A stretch of DNA of 64,000 nucleotides, from contig CAJJCY010000002.1 of assembly GCA_905182865.1 (NCBI GenBank), positions 505,040-569,039 on the forward strand, read 5' to 3'. The stretch comes from an uncultured SAR324 cluster bacterium. Its GTDB lineage: Bacteria; SAR324; NAC60-12. A program made the position numbers and the translations under genes. Shown in pieces: positions 25,990 through 34,231 of this stretch. Position 1 is the stretch's first letter. Each line of letters opens with the position of its first letter. The notes under the pieces are model-generated. The model worked only from the letters and a program-made list of their open reading frames with translations, was not told where the DNA came from and made no database searches.

Positions 25990-26491
25990 AATCTTATTTG
26001 TCTATCTTAAAACGATAAAATTCAATTGTATTTTTACAAAATACATTTTGTTTCTGTTTTACACTAAAGTTATTAGTAAGATTCTGAGCCCTGTTAAACC
26101 ATTCACTATATCATACACATTAATAAAACTGAGTAGGCATTGATCCTTCCATTACGCTACGATTTTACACAACTAAAGTCTACCAGAAAGTTACAACTTC
26201 AAGATGAATGGTCACCAGATGACATTGTTTTTACACTACTAAAATTTATCAGCAAGTTACAATATCGTAGAAGAGGTTTGGGGTTTAATTATTAAGAATG
26301 TAAATCTCCCCAACAGCATAGTACATTGTACAAGAATATGAAATTTTACTTGGAGTGTGTCTGGCTATGATAAATTTAGTGGTTAGCTAAATACCGCTAC
26401 TCCACTTTCAAAAACAACATGTAGAATCTCAAGACCAGTTAAAAACTGACAGGCTTCACTTTGCTCCACTACTCCAATCTTTTTCAAATTA
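25990..26491. repeat. Gene-free stretch with an imperfect direct repeat
   Basis: Two related 37-base units, TTTTACACAACTAAAGTCTA... (26163-26199) and TTTTACACTACTAAAATTTA... (26230-26266), lie about 67 bases apart. A degenerate copy of the TTGTACAAGAATATG...GTGTCTGGCT repeat (compare copies A, C and D) begins near 26329. No gene is supported. Confidence 0.35.
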
Positions 26492-27361
26492 TTACCAATT
26501 TCTTGACTTGAGCGTAATTTCTTCGAGGCGCGAGCGCATGACGGTTTCATCTACTTTGATTCCAGTCCACAGTTCTATACAAGCAACGCCTTGGTTTACA
26601 AGCATACCAAGACCATCAAGTGTCTGACAGCCAATGGCTGAACAATTCTTTAAAAATTTTGTTTTAGGCGGGTTGGGTATAACGTCAGCTACAATCATAT
26701 TTTTTGTCAGAGTATTATAATTGATTGGAAGATCTGAATCGACATCGGGGAAAAGGCCAACCGAAGTTGCATTGATGACTAGGTCCGTCTTAGGATCTAA
26801 AGAAAATTGATCTACAAATTCTTTGAAAAGGGCCTTGGTCTTTGTTTTTTTGTTAACCAATTCCACAAGATCAGTCCCTTTTTTTTTAGATCGATTTACA
26901 ACAGTAATTTTTTTTATTCCTGATAAAGCCAACTCCACACAAATTGCACGTGAAGCTCCTCCGGCACCAAAGACAACAGCATTTTTACCTTTAGGGTTTA
27001 CTATGGTTTCAAGTGATTTAATGAAGCCTTTTCCATCTGTATTTTCACCAATTAGTTCATTCTCTTTTATTACCACACAATTCACAGCTCCAATAATTTC
27101 TGCAGATTTTGCCAATCGATCAATGTATTGAATAACTTCAATTTTATTAGGAATAGAGCAGTTAAACCCAACCCAACCCATAGCTATAGCACCTTCAACA
27201 GCTTTTGCTAAATTATCAGGACCGACTTCTACGTTAATATAACGCATATGCATCTTGTGATGCCTATAGGCCGCTTCCACCATTTCTACTGTAGGATTTT
27301 CAGATGCAGGTAAAGCAAAACAACCGGTAAGTTTAGGGAGGAAATTTACAATCTTAGACAT
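26492..27361 (-). CDS. aroE: Shikimate dehydrogenase (AroE family)
   Basis: A 289-residue shikimate/quinate dehydrogenase that reduces 3-dehydroshikimate with NADPH. Substrate domain: FNCSIPNKIEVIQYID, where the usual VTIPHK Lys appears as NK, then NCVV and GENTDGKGF. Cofactor domain: FGAGGASRAICVEL and VVNRSKKKGTDLVEL. C-terminal signature: TLDGLGMLVNQGV. It is not next to other aro genes, and a quinate- or aminoshikimate-type paralogue remains possible. Confidence 0.9.
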   Translation of the reverse strand: MSKIVNFLPKLTGCFALPASENPTVEMVEAAYRHHKMHMRYINVEVGPDNLAKAVEGAIAMGWVGFNCSIPNKIEVIQYIDRLAKSAEIIGAVNCVVIKENELIGENTDGKGFIKSLETIVNPKGKNAVVFGAGGASRAICVELALSGIKKITVVNRSKKKGTDLVELVNKKTKTKALFKEFVDQFSLDPKTDLVINATSVGLFPDVDSDLPINYNTLTKNMIVADVIPNPPKTKFLKNCSAIGCQTLDGLGMLVNQGVACIELWTGIKVDETVMRSRLEEITLKSRNW

Positions 27362-27569
27362 TTTTGCACTTTGGATAAAATTTAATAATCATAATTAGAT
27401 CTTTTAAGAAAGAAAGGGTGAATAGTAACATATTCATATTTATGAATCAAAAATTCTTAGAAGATAATCATGAGTAACTAATTCAATTAAAGAGAGTGTA
27501 GATTCAACCCCTTATAATTATTTATAGTAATTCTATTACGACATATGTCAACAATTATATACTTTAAGT

Positions 27570-27679
27570 GGGTTGATGTTTTACAAGAATGAGTGGATTT
27601 TATTTGGAGAGTGTCTAACTGGTGGCACCATATCTCGCAGCATCTAGGCAGAAATGCGACTAACTACTTTATGTATTGT
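27570..27679. repeat. Dispersed repeat family, copy C
   Basis: Contains TTTTACAAGAATGAGTGG, GAGTGTCTAACT and the GCATCTAGGCAGAAATGCG... stretch shared with copy A (15339-15441). It lies just beyond the 3' end of a small ribbon-helix-helix-like gene, as copy A lies at the 3' end of another small gene. Confidence 0.6.
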
Positions 27680-27710
27680 TAGTAGGCCTCAATACGCTCC
27701 CCCGCACCTC

Positions 27711-27896
27711 TCAGAGCTCCTGCATCTCAACCAAGCCAGCGTATAACACTTCATCAGTAACCTGGCTGATGCTCAGGCCAGTACGCTCTGACATTGAAAC
27801 CAAGGTCTTTTTGATGTCAGGGTGAATGGTTGCGCTGAGCACGGGGCGTTTCTCATAGTTGTCACACCTAGGGACATGGACATTGTTTCTACTCAT
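27711..27896 (-). CDS. Small ribbon-helix-helix-like protein
   Basis: A 61-residue protein from Met at 27896 (MSRNNVHVPRCDNYEKRP); a longer frame reaches 27950. The second half VLSATIHPDIKKTLVSMSERTGLSISQVTDEVL has the strand-helix-helix spacing of RHH DNA-binding or antitoxin-type proteins. No toxin-like partner is adjacent. It sits beside repeat copy C and may be a leftover of a mobile unit. Confidence 0.45.
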   Translation of the reverse strand: MSRNNVHVPRCDNYEKRPVLSATIHPDIKKTLVSMSERTGLSISQVTDEVLYAGLVEMQEL

Positions 27897-27950
27897 GTCA
27901 ATGCACAAGTGGATTGCTGATAATATCCCCTTGTATAATGTTATTTTCAA

Positions 27951-28253
27951 ATCTTCTAATCATACGGCTCTTTGGAAAGCAGTAATTGATGGTATGGGAA
28001 TTGGACTAATTTAAGCTTTTCTAGTCCTAGAGAATAACGACTTAGAATTAGTAATGCCTTTAATACATGAATGGAGAAGTGACCTTTGGGTTGTTACGCA
28101 GTATACTGTGGTCTGGTATCAATTACTATTATCTATAGTATTATCAGTCTATTATAGTGTCATGCAGTACTGCAAATTACTATCAAGTGTGACGGCTTAT
28201 AGTCACCTATATGTACAACTAATTATCATTTTTTAGGCAGTTCTTACTGCGCT
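27951..28253. other. Intergenic stretch with no supported gene
   Basis: 303 AT-rich bases with many short inverted TAATAG/ATTATAG words around 28120-28160 (weak local hairpin potential). No gene seen. Confidence 0.25.
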
Positions 28254-28844
28254 TTAGGTCGCGAAGTAATCAGGCTCTCCACCTTTTTTCCATTTAATAT
28301 TACATCCCATACTTGGCTTCTGTTCTGTTTGTATAATGGAATTCTGAATCAAAGCATTTGTCGCAATACGTAGATCTTTACCTGTTACAGGTTCGGAATT
28401 TTTTGGTCGACTTGAATCATACTGGCCTCTGTAAACTAAAGTACGTTTTCTATCGTAGAGAAAAAAATCTGGGGTGCATGCTGCCCGATATGCTTTAGCT
28501 ATCTCCTGGCTCTCGTCAAATAAATAAGGGAATGGGTAAGAAAATTTTACAGCATCCTCGGTCATTTGCTCAGGGCTATCATCAGGAAAATTTTCAACAT
28601 CATTTGAACTAATTGCTACTACACCAAGACCTTTCTCATCATATTCAGATACAAAACTTACAAATGAATCTCTAATATGAACTACGTAAGGGCAGTGATT
28701 GCAAATGAATACAACCAACAAAGCAGGATATTCTTCAAAAGTTTCCAAAGATACTGTTTGACCTTTGACCACTGCATTCAAATTTGGAAGAATAAAACTA
28801 GGTGCAGGAATACCCAGTTTTTCCATTGTAGATATGTGCGCCAT
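28254..28844 (-). CDS. Thioredoxin-family (AhpC/TSA-like) protein
   Basis: A 196-residue thioredoxin-fold protein. The redox motif FICNHCPYVVHI has CxxC near residue 48, followed by VVAISSNDVENFPDDSPEQM and TPDFFLYD, which places the cis-Pro. This is the subgroup of peroxiredoxin-like proteins common in marine bacteria, usually single-gene loci and presumed thiol reductases. Start could be either Met 1 or Met 7. It is probably cytoplasmic since no signal peptide is present. Confidence 0.9.
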   Translation of the reverse strand: MAHISTMEKLGIPAPSFILPNLNAVVKGQTVSLETFEEYPALLVVFICNHCPYVVHIRDSFVSFVSEYDEKGLGVVAISSNDVENFPDDSPEQMTEDAVKFSYPFPYLFDESQEIAKAYRAACTPDFFLYDRKRTLVYRGQYDSSRPKNSEPVTGKDLRIATNALIQNSIIQTEQKPSMGCNIKWKKGGEPDYFAT

Positions 28845-29059
28845 GAATTTTAGTCCTTAGATACTATTTTTATTGTGAATTTGAAATTATATAAAAAACT
28901 CTTAACAATAATTGTTACGGCTTATAGGATACTATATAGGATTATTTATTTTCTTTAATTAGTGTATTTTTTCCTGTTATGAAATGAATTTTCCCATTTA
29001 TTTAAATTGCTTTCTGTAAGAACTTATCAGTTGGGCAAGATAATAAATCTGAAAAAGTT

Positions 29060-29410
29060 TCATTTACGAGCAGCGATCACTATTACTTCAACTTTGTATT
29101 CTGTCGTAGCAAGTTTTGCTCCACCACATGCACGTGCCGGAGAAGTTCCAGGTGTTATCCAAGCATCCCAGACTTCATTCATTTTTCCAAAATCCGCCAT
29201 ATTGTCTAGCCAGATAGTGGATTGCAGAATTCGTGTTTTATCTGAACCCGCCTCATTTAATAATGCCTCAACTTTCTCAAGGCAAGTTTTAGTTTGTTCA
29301 GCTACTCCATCTCCTATGTTACCTACCTGACCAGCAAGATAGATAGTATCATTATGAATCACAATTTGACTCATACGGTTACTAGTTTTTATTCGAGTGA
29401 TTTTGTTCAT
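29060..29410 (-). CDS. RidA/YjgF family enamine/imine deaminase-like protein
   Basis: A 116-residue RidA-family protein: GDTIYLAGQVG analogue (NDTIYLAGQVGNIGDGV), QTKTCLEKVEALLNEAGSDKTRI, and TPGTSPARACGGAKLATTEYKVEVIVIA with the conserved Arg. These proteins hydrolyse reactive enamines made by PLP enzymes, or act in catabolic pathways. Single gene, normal length. Confidence 0.9.
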   Translation of the reverse strand: MNKITRIKTSNRMSQIVIHNDTIYLAGQVGNIGDGVAEQTKTCLEKVEALLNEAGSDKTRILQSTIWLDNMADFGKMNEVWDAWITPGTSPARACGGAKLATTEYKVEVIVIAARK

Positions 29411-29515
29411 GCTTGATTAAGTTTTCTAAAGTTTTATAAAATCAGAATTCACTGAGGTTAAATATACACTTCCCTTCTTCAAGACCGAGAATTATTTTTG
29501 GTACTTTTGCAAATA

Positions 29516-29854
29516 GTGTGTACTCAAAGACCATGGCATTCAAATCAGTATGGACAGTAATGTATGTTGCATGGATAACATTTTCATAGAACGCTTATGG
29601 AGATCAGTAATGTACGAAAAGATCTTTCTGGAGGAGTTTGAATCTGTTCCGGAATTATTCTCAGGGTTAAAAGAATTTTTTGAGTTTTACAATTTTGAGA
29701 GACCACATCAATCCCTGTTAGGAAAAACGCCTGCAGAGATTTATTTGGGGTAGAAAAGTTGCTAAGAAGTCAGCATGAATAATACAATGAAAGACAAACT
29801 AAAGTATACCTTAATTCATAAGAAATACTGTCCTTGACTTGGGATCCACTTCAG
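29516..29854 (+). mobile_element. IS3-family element remnant: transposase C-terminus and right end
   Basis: The frame from about 29518 reads VLKDHGIQISMDSN, FIERLWRSVMYEKIFL, FEFYNFERPHQSLLGKTPAEIYLG (stop 29753). This is the integrase-core end of an IS3-type transposase with the last catalytic Glu region and the RPHQSLG motif. About 75 bases on is CTGTCCTTGACTTGGGATCCACTTCA (ends 29853), matching the inverse of the sequence at 32172-32198 and resembling IS3/IS150 ends. The 5' two thirds of the element are missing. Confidence 0.8.
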
Positions 29855-29894
29855 TTCATCTCTGTCCAAATATCTCAGCAAAAATCGTTGAAAA

Positions 29895-30155
29895 TTACCA
29901 TTTTTTTACAGGTGTAATTTCCATTTCACCTAAGGTCTTACAGCGTCCGAAAGTATTCTCTATGGAATCATAATCTGGCGCTTCAATAACAAAGAAAAAC
30001 CGATGTGCAGAAGCATTCACAAGAAATTGAAGGACTGTGACACCATTTTCTTTGGCCGATTCTATAGCCTGATCCCAGAGTGCTTTTTTGGCTTCATCCC
30101 CTGAAAAGCAGGTTTCACCAGTATGACGATGTTCCATGTGCCAGATCATAAGCAT
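29895..30155 (-). CDS. Small DUF3303/YciI-like ferredoxin-fold protein
   Basis: An 86-residue protein that begins MLMIWHMEHRHTGETC and ends CKTLGEMEITPVKKW. The pattern MLMIWH-x-tail with SAHRFFFVIEAPD fits small ferredoxin-fold dimeric proteins (DUF3303/YciI-like, possibly monooxygenase-related). Function unknown. It is the first of three minus-strand genes lying between IS3 remnants, and a related repeat (30230-30350) precedes its start. Confidence 0.65.
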   Translation of the reverse strand: MLMIWHMEHRHTGETCFSGDEAKKALWDQAIESAKENGVTVLQFLVNASAHRFFFVIEAPDYDSIENTFGRCKTLGEMEITPVKKW

Positions 30156-30229
30156 TCTTTATATTATAAATTATTCAATTAAGGTAAATCTTAAATAACC
30201 ATTATTAAAAGGTTATGAGCTGACAATAT

Positions 30230-30350
30230 TCTGTTTTGGTCCAATATACAATCTTTTTTTCTCGGTTCTATAAAAAGGAATGAATTCTCTAGTTAAGTCT
30301 TTATTGAATTAGACGGAAGATTGTTTATTAAGGTAAGGGGAAGTAATTTG
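30230..30350. repeat. Intergenic repeat copy a within IS-bounded block
   Basis: Aligns with 32055-32172 over about 115 bases: AATATACAATCTTT, AAGTCTTT-ATTGAAT, and GAAGATTGTTTATT--GGTAA. A shorter match, AAGATTGTTTAATAAGGTAACGG, is at 31285-31310. Each copy lies upstream of one of three consecutive minus-strand genes. Confidence 0.55.
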
Positions 30351-30360
30351 TTTAGGTACT

Positions 30361-31167
30361 TTATCGTTTTGTTCCAATTGCTTTAAAAAACGTGTAGCAA
30401 AAAACCCCATCTTGTTCTGTTGTTCTGTACAACGCCCTAATTCCCTCATCAAAAGTTGTTTCACCAATTAATCCGGCTGCAATAGAGGATTCACGGACAC
30501 CTTCAATCATTGCCGTGAAAGTGTTCTTTGTGAATCCTTCCACAAGCCCAGGCTTACTTGAATCAACATAAACCATTCGCGGAGAAACGTTTACAGAACT
30601 GAAACCTGCAGCTTTTAAGAGAGGATATAGCTCTCTGCCAATATTGGCATTCCCACCCGTTCGTTTTTGCAATTCTACCTGGCATTGAATAGCTTTTTGC
30701 GCTGCTTCACTGTCAGGATAGAAATAGGTCGATCCGTGGTCTCCTTCGATAACAGTGATTGTCCCGCCGACTTTTATAAGACTTTGCAGGATAGCCAAGG
30801 CGTTATCTGGTTGAGAAAGATGTTCCAAAACATGACACACAAAGACGTGGTCAAAAGATTCCGTCTCTAAGTCCAAATTGAAAATGTCAGCACATAGAAA
30901 TTGAACGTTGTTTAAGCCACTGGTTTCTAATGCTCCTCTGGCTTCTGTAATAGATTCTTCGAATATATCGATAGAAAGTAAAGAGGCATTCGGGCTGTTG
31001 CGGGCAAGTGTAACCGTTTGAGCACCAACTCCACATCCTACTTCCAAAATCCTGCTTCCGGCCGGATAAGATGTGTCCGAATGTAAGAGTTCAACCAAAG
31101 TATTTGCTTGATCTTGCAGACGCCTGTTTTCTCTTAAATCATATCCGTGAACATATGCTTTATCCAT
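30361..31167 (-). CDS. SAM-dependent class I methyltransferase
   Basis: A 268-residue methyltransferase: motif I RILEVGCGVGAQTVTLA, acidic end of strand 2 LLSIDIFEES, FLCADIFNLD, and FVCHVLEHLSQPDNAL. The C-terminal 100 residues (YPLLKAAGFSSVNVSPRMVY) resemble small-molecule methyltransferases of the UbiE/Mt_25 type. Substrate unknown. It sits in the IS-bounded block between a DUF3303-like gene and a GST-like gene. Confidence 0.88.
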   Translation of the reverse strand: MDKAYVHGYDLRENRRLQDQANTLVELLHSDTSYPAGSRILEVGCGVGAQTVTLARNSPNASLLSIDIFEESITEARGALETSGLNNVQFLCADIFNLDLETESFDHVFVCHVLEHLSQPDNALAILQSLIKVGGTITVIEGDHGSTYFYPDSEAAQKAIQCQVELQKRTGGNANIGRELYPLLKAAGFSSVNVSPRMVYVDSSKPGLVEGFTKNTFTAMIEGVRESSIAAGLIGETTFDEGIRALYRTTEQDGVFCYTFFKAIGTKR

Positions 31168-31360
31168 GACGTCTCTCTTGTTGCTGAACGGCCAGGAAAG
31201 TTGGAATTTTTAATCTATTAATCTTTCCCGTTAATTTACACTTTAAATATTAGCTAAAGAATACGCTAATTGTAGAGATTAAGACTTAAGATTGTTTAAT
31301 AAGGTAACGGAAAGGACGGTCTTTGGGATCACAATATTTTCAAAATTATCTGAATAAAAA

Positions 31361-31975
31361 TCATGGATAAATCGGCAAGGTTGACTGCATTGATGATCGA
31401 GTGCGCATAAGGACATCGTGCGCTTTCAGTTTTGGGAAATTATCCAGCAACACTCCATCAGGGTGAAGCCAGCGTGTTACAAGTGCAAGGTAAGGGTCAC
31501 ACATGGAATATTGCTCACCAAGCACCCAAGGGCCGACAAAATAATGCTCTTCGATCACTTTTGCATAGCTTCCCATATTCTGGGCTACCTTGTCTGCCAT
31601 ACTGACATGAGCCGTTTTATCGTCCGCCCATCTTGATCCACGTATTTTATGAGCATGGCCAACATGCACAGTTGACGCAATATACATATTAAAGGACTGC
31701 GCCTTGGCTAATGCAAATGGCTCCTTTGGTGCCAACTGTTTTTCAGGATACATTTGCGCAATGTAAAGTAAGATCGCAGGATTTTCTGTCAAAATGCCAT
31801 CTGGTGTCATTAGTGCTGGTACCCGTCCTTTGGGGTTAACTGACAGGTAGCCCTGCGAATTCTGTTCCCCCGTATCAAAATCAATCCGCTTGGCAACAAA
31901 ATCGGCTCCAGTATCATACAGCAAAATATGTGGCGCAAAGGAGCAGGATTTTTCGGAGTAATAGAGCGTGAGCAT
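31361..31975 (-). CDS. Glutathione S-transferase family protein
   Basis: A 204-residue GST: N-terminal thioredoxin-like domain (LYYSEKSCSFAPHILL, VNPKGRVPAL, LTENPAILLYIAQ) and all-helical C-domain (WVLGEQYSMCDPYLALVTRWL). The Ser/Cys in the SCSF motif is the likely active position, as in beta-class enzymes. No obvious partner pathway. Part of the IS-bounded three-gene block. Confidence 0.9.
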   Translation of the reverse strand: MLTLYYSEKSCSFAPHILLYDTGADFVAKRIDFDTGEQNSQGYLSVNPKGRVPALMTPDGILTENPAILLYIAQMYPEKQLAPKEPFALAKAQSFNMYIASTVHVGHAHKIRGSRWADDKTAHVSMADKVAQNMGSYAKVIEEHYFVGPWVLGEQYSMCDPYLALVTRWLHPDGVLLDNFPKLKAHDVLMRTRSSMQSTLPIYP

Positions 31976-32054
31976 GTTGCAAATTATTCGGTTTCTACAA
32001 TTTTATATGATTCACTAAAGAAGATGAGTGAAAACACATACTGGAGAAAATTTA

Positions 32055-32172
32055 TTATGTTTTGGTTGAATATACAATCTTTATTTGTTCAGTTACATAA
32101 GAAGGTGGGAATTTTCTAAGTAAGTCTTTAATTGAATGATACTGAAGATTGTTTATTTTGGTAACGAAAAGT
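32055..32172. repeat. Intergenic repeat copy c within IS-bounded block
   Basis: Related to the copy at 30230-30350 (see there). It ends directly at the IS-end sequence starting at 32172 (TGAAGTGGACCCCAAG...). Confidence 0.5.
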
Positions 32173-32198
32173 GAAGTGGACCCCAAGTCAAGGACAGT
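32172..32198 (+). mobile_element. Solo IS3-type left end
   Basis: TGAAGTGGACCCCAAGTCAAGGACAGT is the inverse of the sequence ending the IS3 remnant at 29827-29853, with 25 of 26 positions equal. It resembles IS3/IS150 left ends. No transposase follows, so only the tip remains. With the remnant at 29516 it bounds a 2.3-kb block of three genes. Confidence 0.65.
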
Positions 32199-32251
32199 TT
32201 ATCTTCCTATGAAATGAGTTTAGACTCCACTTATTTCCTATGTCTCTTCCA

Positions 32252-32449
32252 TTATCCAGATAGTTCTCTCACCAATGTATCTATCTTCTGACGGAAGGAA
32301 TCGTTCACCATGAAATAGTGTCCGTTCTCTTCATGGATGCGGTCTCCTGTTTTATGGAAGAGTTGAAGGTGTTTCTGGAAGGTTAGTATGTTCTCTATTG
32401 AACATTTTTTTCCACTATCGTCCTTTATGGTCACTCTGAGATTTTTCAT
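32252..32449 (-). CDS. Small hypothetical protein
   Basis: 65 residues (MKNLRVTIKDDSGKKCSIENIL..., ending IDTLVRELSG) with a good RBS (GAAGGA) just before the ATG. It is charged and soluble, with a predicted strand-strand-helix arrangement. No family recognised. It stands alone next to the solo IS end. Confidence 0.55.
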   Translation of the reverse strand: MKNLRVTIKDDSGKKCSIENILTFQKHLQLFHKTGDRIHEENGHYFMVNDSFRQKIDTLVRELSG

Positions 32450-32716
32450 GATTCCTTCTTCTTCTTTTTCAAAAGTATTAAAACTGCATTAATATAATCC
32501 GAAATTATCCTAGTTGGTTTTCTAATTGGTTGGTTTAGGAGAATCCAATATATACCATCATTTGATTTGATTTACAATGGTGTTGGGAAGATTGTGGAGG
32601 AAATCTGTACCAGAATTGATAGTGCAGAATTATTGATAACGTTTGTCTTGATTCTGAAATTGTAATAAGATGATCAACAATCAAATAATCAAAAATCACC
32701 AAATCTCTTTCTGTAT

Positions 32717-33223
32717 ATGAAGTTTGCAATTAAGGATGATTTTCTTGAAATTTCCAATTTATTTAAGAAGAATCGGAAACTGTTTCCACATATTCGAATG
32801 GGTTACTTACTTAGAAGTATTCAACAAAATGAATGTATCTATACTGATGGTGTAGTCATTATTTTCAAAATCCATCAAAGGACAATCCAGATTGGTAACA
32901 TAACAAAATCACAAAAGTCAGATTTCCATCTTAACCAGATATTAACTACAAAAAATGATGGTAGTGCATCAAAAATTCTGAATCAGTTTTTTAATTACAT
33001 TAGTCTATTACCTCATGCATCTGGTGCTATCTATCTCAATGTAAGAAGTGAGAATGATCGTGCAAAGAAATTTTACGAAAGAAATGGAATGAATTTGATT
33101 GATAAAACCAGTTGGAGTGATGGAAAAATAAAAGGTGATGTTTATCAAATAATAGTCAAGAAAAATGGTAGTCAAGATTTAGAAAGTTTTTTTCCAAGTT
33201 TTGATGCATCCAAAATCGTATAG
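32717..33223 (+). CDS. GNAT-family N-acetyltransferase
   Basis: A 168-residue single-domain acetyltransferase. The late GNAT elements are clear: GAIYLNVRSENDRAKKFYERNGMNLID, with the family's N-x-x-A-x-x-F/Y-Y-x-x-x-G-F motif. The acetyl-CoA loop is poorly conserved (KNDGSASKILNQFF). Substrate unknown. Lies divergently from no clear partner; the next gene (MORN protein) is convergent, with a repeat copy in between. Confidence 0.75.
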   Translation: MKFAIKDDFLEISNLFKKNRKLFPHIRMGYLLRSIQQNECIYTDGVVIIFKIHQRTIQIGNITKSQKSDFHLNQILTTKNDGSASKILNQFFNYISLLPHASGAIYLNVRSENDRAKKFYERNGMNLIDKTSWSDGKIKGDVYQIIVKKNGSQDLESFFPSFDASKIV

Positions 33224-33246
33224 TAAAAATAACCAATTTCATATCA

Positions 33247-33310
33247 TGGTTATCTGACTGTGAAGAGTTAGTGGGGAGTTACTCACAGGAGATGATGGTG
33301 TTGGTTTTAC
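33247..33310. repeat. Dispersed repeat family, copy E
   Basis: TCTGACTGTGAAGAGTTAGTGGGGAGTTACTC...GGTGTTGGTTTTACGG aligns with copy D at 53048-53110 (TCTGACTGTGAAGAATAAGTGTGGAGTTTCTC...GGGGTTGGTTTTAGGG). The left part of the family is absent here. It abuts the 3' end of the MORN gene. Confidence 0.5.
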
Positions 33311-33314
33311 GGAA

Positions 33315-34058
33315 TCATTGTTGTTCCACTCCATTCACACACTTTCCAATGGTGTTTCCGTTTTTGTCATATTCTATGCTGTTCCAAGGTTGACTTTCTC
33401 TCCACACACCTACCTCTTTTCTACCATCCTGTGAGGTGAGGGTTCCTTGACCATGAAATACCCCGTCCTTCCATTCCCCTATATACTTTGTCCCATCTGA
33501 CCAAGTGTATGCCCCTTGACCATGAAATTCTCCATCCTTGTATTCCCCCACATATTTTTTACCATCAGGATTAGTGTAGGTTCCTTGGCCATGATATTTC
33601 CAATCCTTAAATTTTCCTTCGAACTTCTCTCCATTAGACCAGGTGAATGTTCCTTGACCATTTATTTTTCCACCTTTCCATTCCCCCACATATTTTCTTC
33701 CATCAGGAAAAGTGAATGTCCCATGACCATCCTTTTTTCCATCCTCAAACTCACCTACAAAAGTTCCCCCAACATGATAAGTTTCAGTTCCTTGCCCATT
33801 AGGTTTCCCATCCTTAAATTCTCCCTCATACATCATCTCATCAGGTAAAGTGAGGGACCCTAGCCCATGTTCATTCCCATCCTTCCATTCTCCTACATAC
33901 TTGTATCCGTCAGATAAAGTGTAGGTTCCTTGTCCGTTTGGTATTTCATATTCAATTTCACCAACATATTTTCCATCCTTATCTTCATCACCATCCTGAA
34001 ACCATTTGTATTCTTCATTTTCATTCCTTAAAAATAGAACCCTCAGACTACTGGACAT
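33315..34058 (-). CDS. MORN-repeat protein
   Basis: 247 residues made almost wholly of eight 23-residue MORN repeats (consensus YVGEWKDGKxHGQGTxTxxDGxK) from residue 30 to 215, with a partial ninth. No catalytic domain, signal peptide or TM helix is seen. MORN repeats form elongated beta-sheet surfaces that bind membranes or proteins. The DNA is accordingly a diverged 69-base tandem array, a substrate for repeat-number change. RBS AAGGTCC precedes the ATG. Confidence 0.9.
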   Translation of the reverse strand: MSSSLRVLFLRNENEEYKWFQDGDEDKDGKYVGEIEYEIPNGQGTYTLSDGYKYVGEWKDGNEHGLGSLTLPDEMMYEGEFKDGKPNGQGTETYHVGGTFVGEFEDGKKDGHGTFTFPDGRKYVGEWKGGKINGQGTFTWSNGEKFEGKFKDWKYHGQGTYTNPDGKKYVGEYKDGEFHGQGAYTWSDGTKYIGEWKDGVFHGQGTLTSQDGRKEVGVWRESQPWNSIEYDKNGNTIGKCVNGVEQQ

Positions 34059-34231
34059 TTGGACCTTTCTTTTTAGTTATTTGAGATATAAGATTTTATA
34101 GTTTACCATCATTATAAAATACCAATTTCTTTGGGTTTTAGTGAGTGATTACTTTGATAAGTGCTGAAATTTTCTGTAATCATAATACTTTTAGTCATAA
34201 TTCGTTTCCAATCATAATCCACTGAACTTGC

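Noticed and set aside
33390..33990. Regular ~69-bp repeats considered as a CRISPR-like array
   Set aside because: The repeats are coding, diverged and contiguous without unique spacers; they encode MORN repeats.
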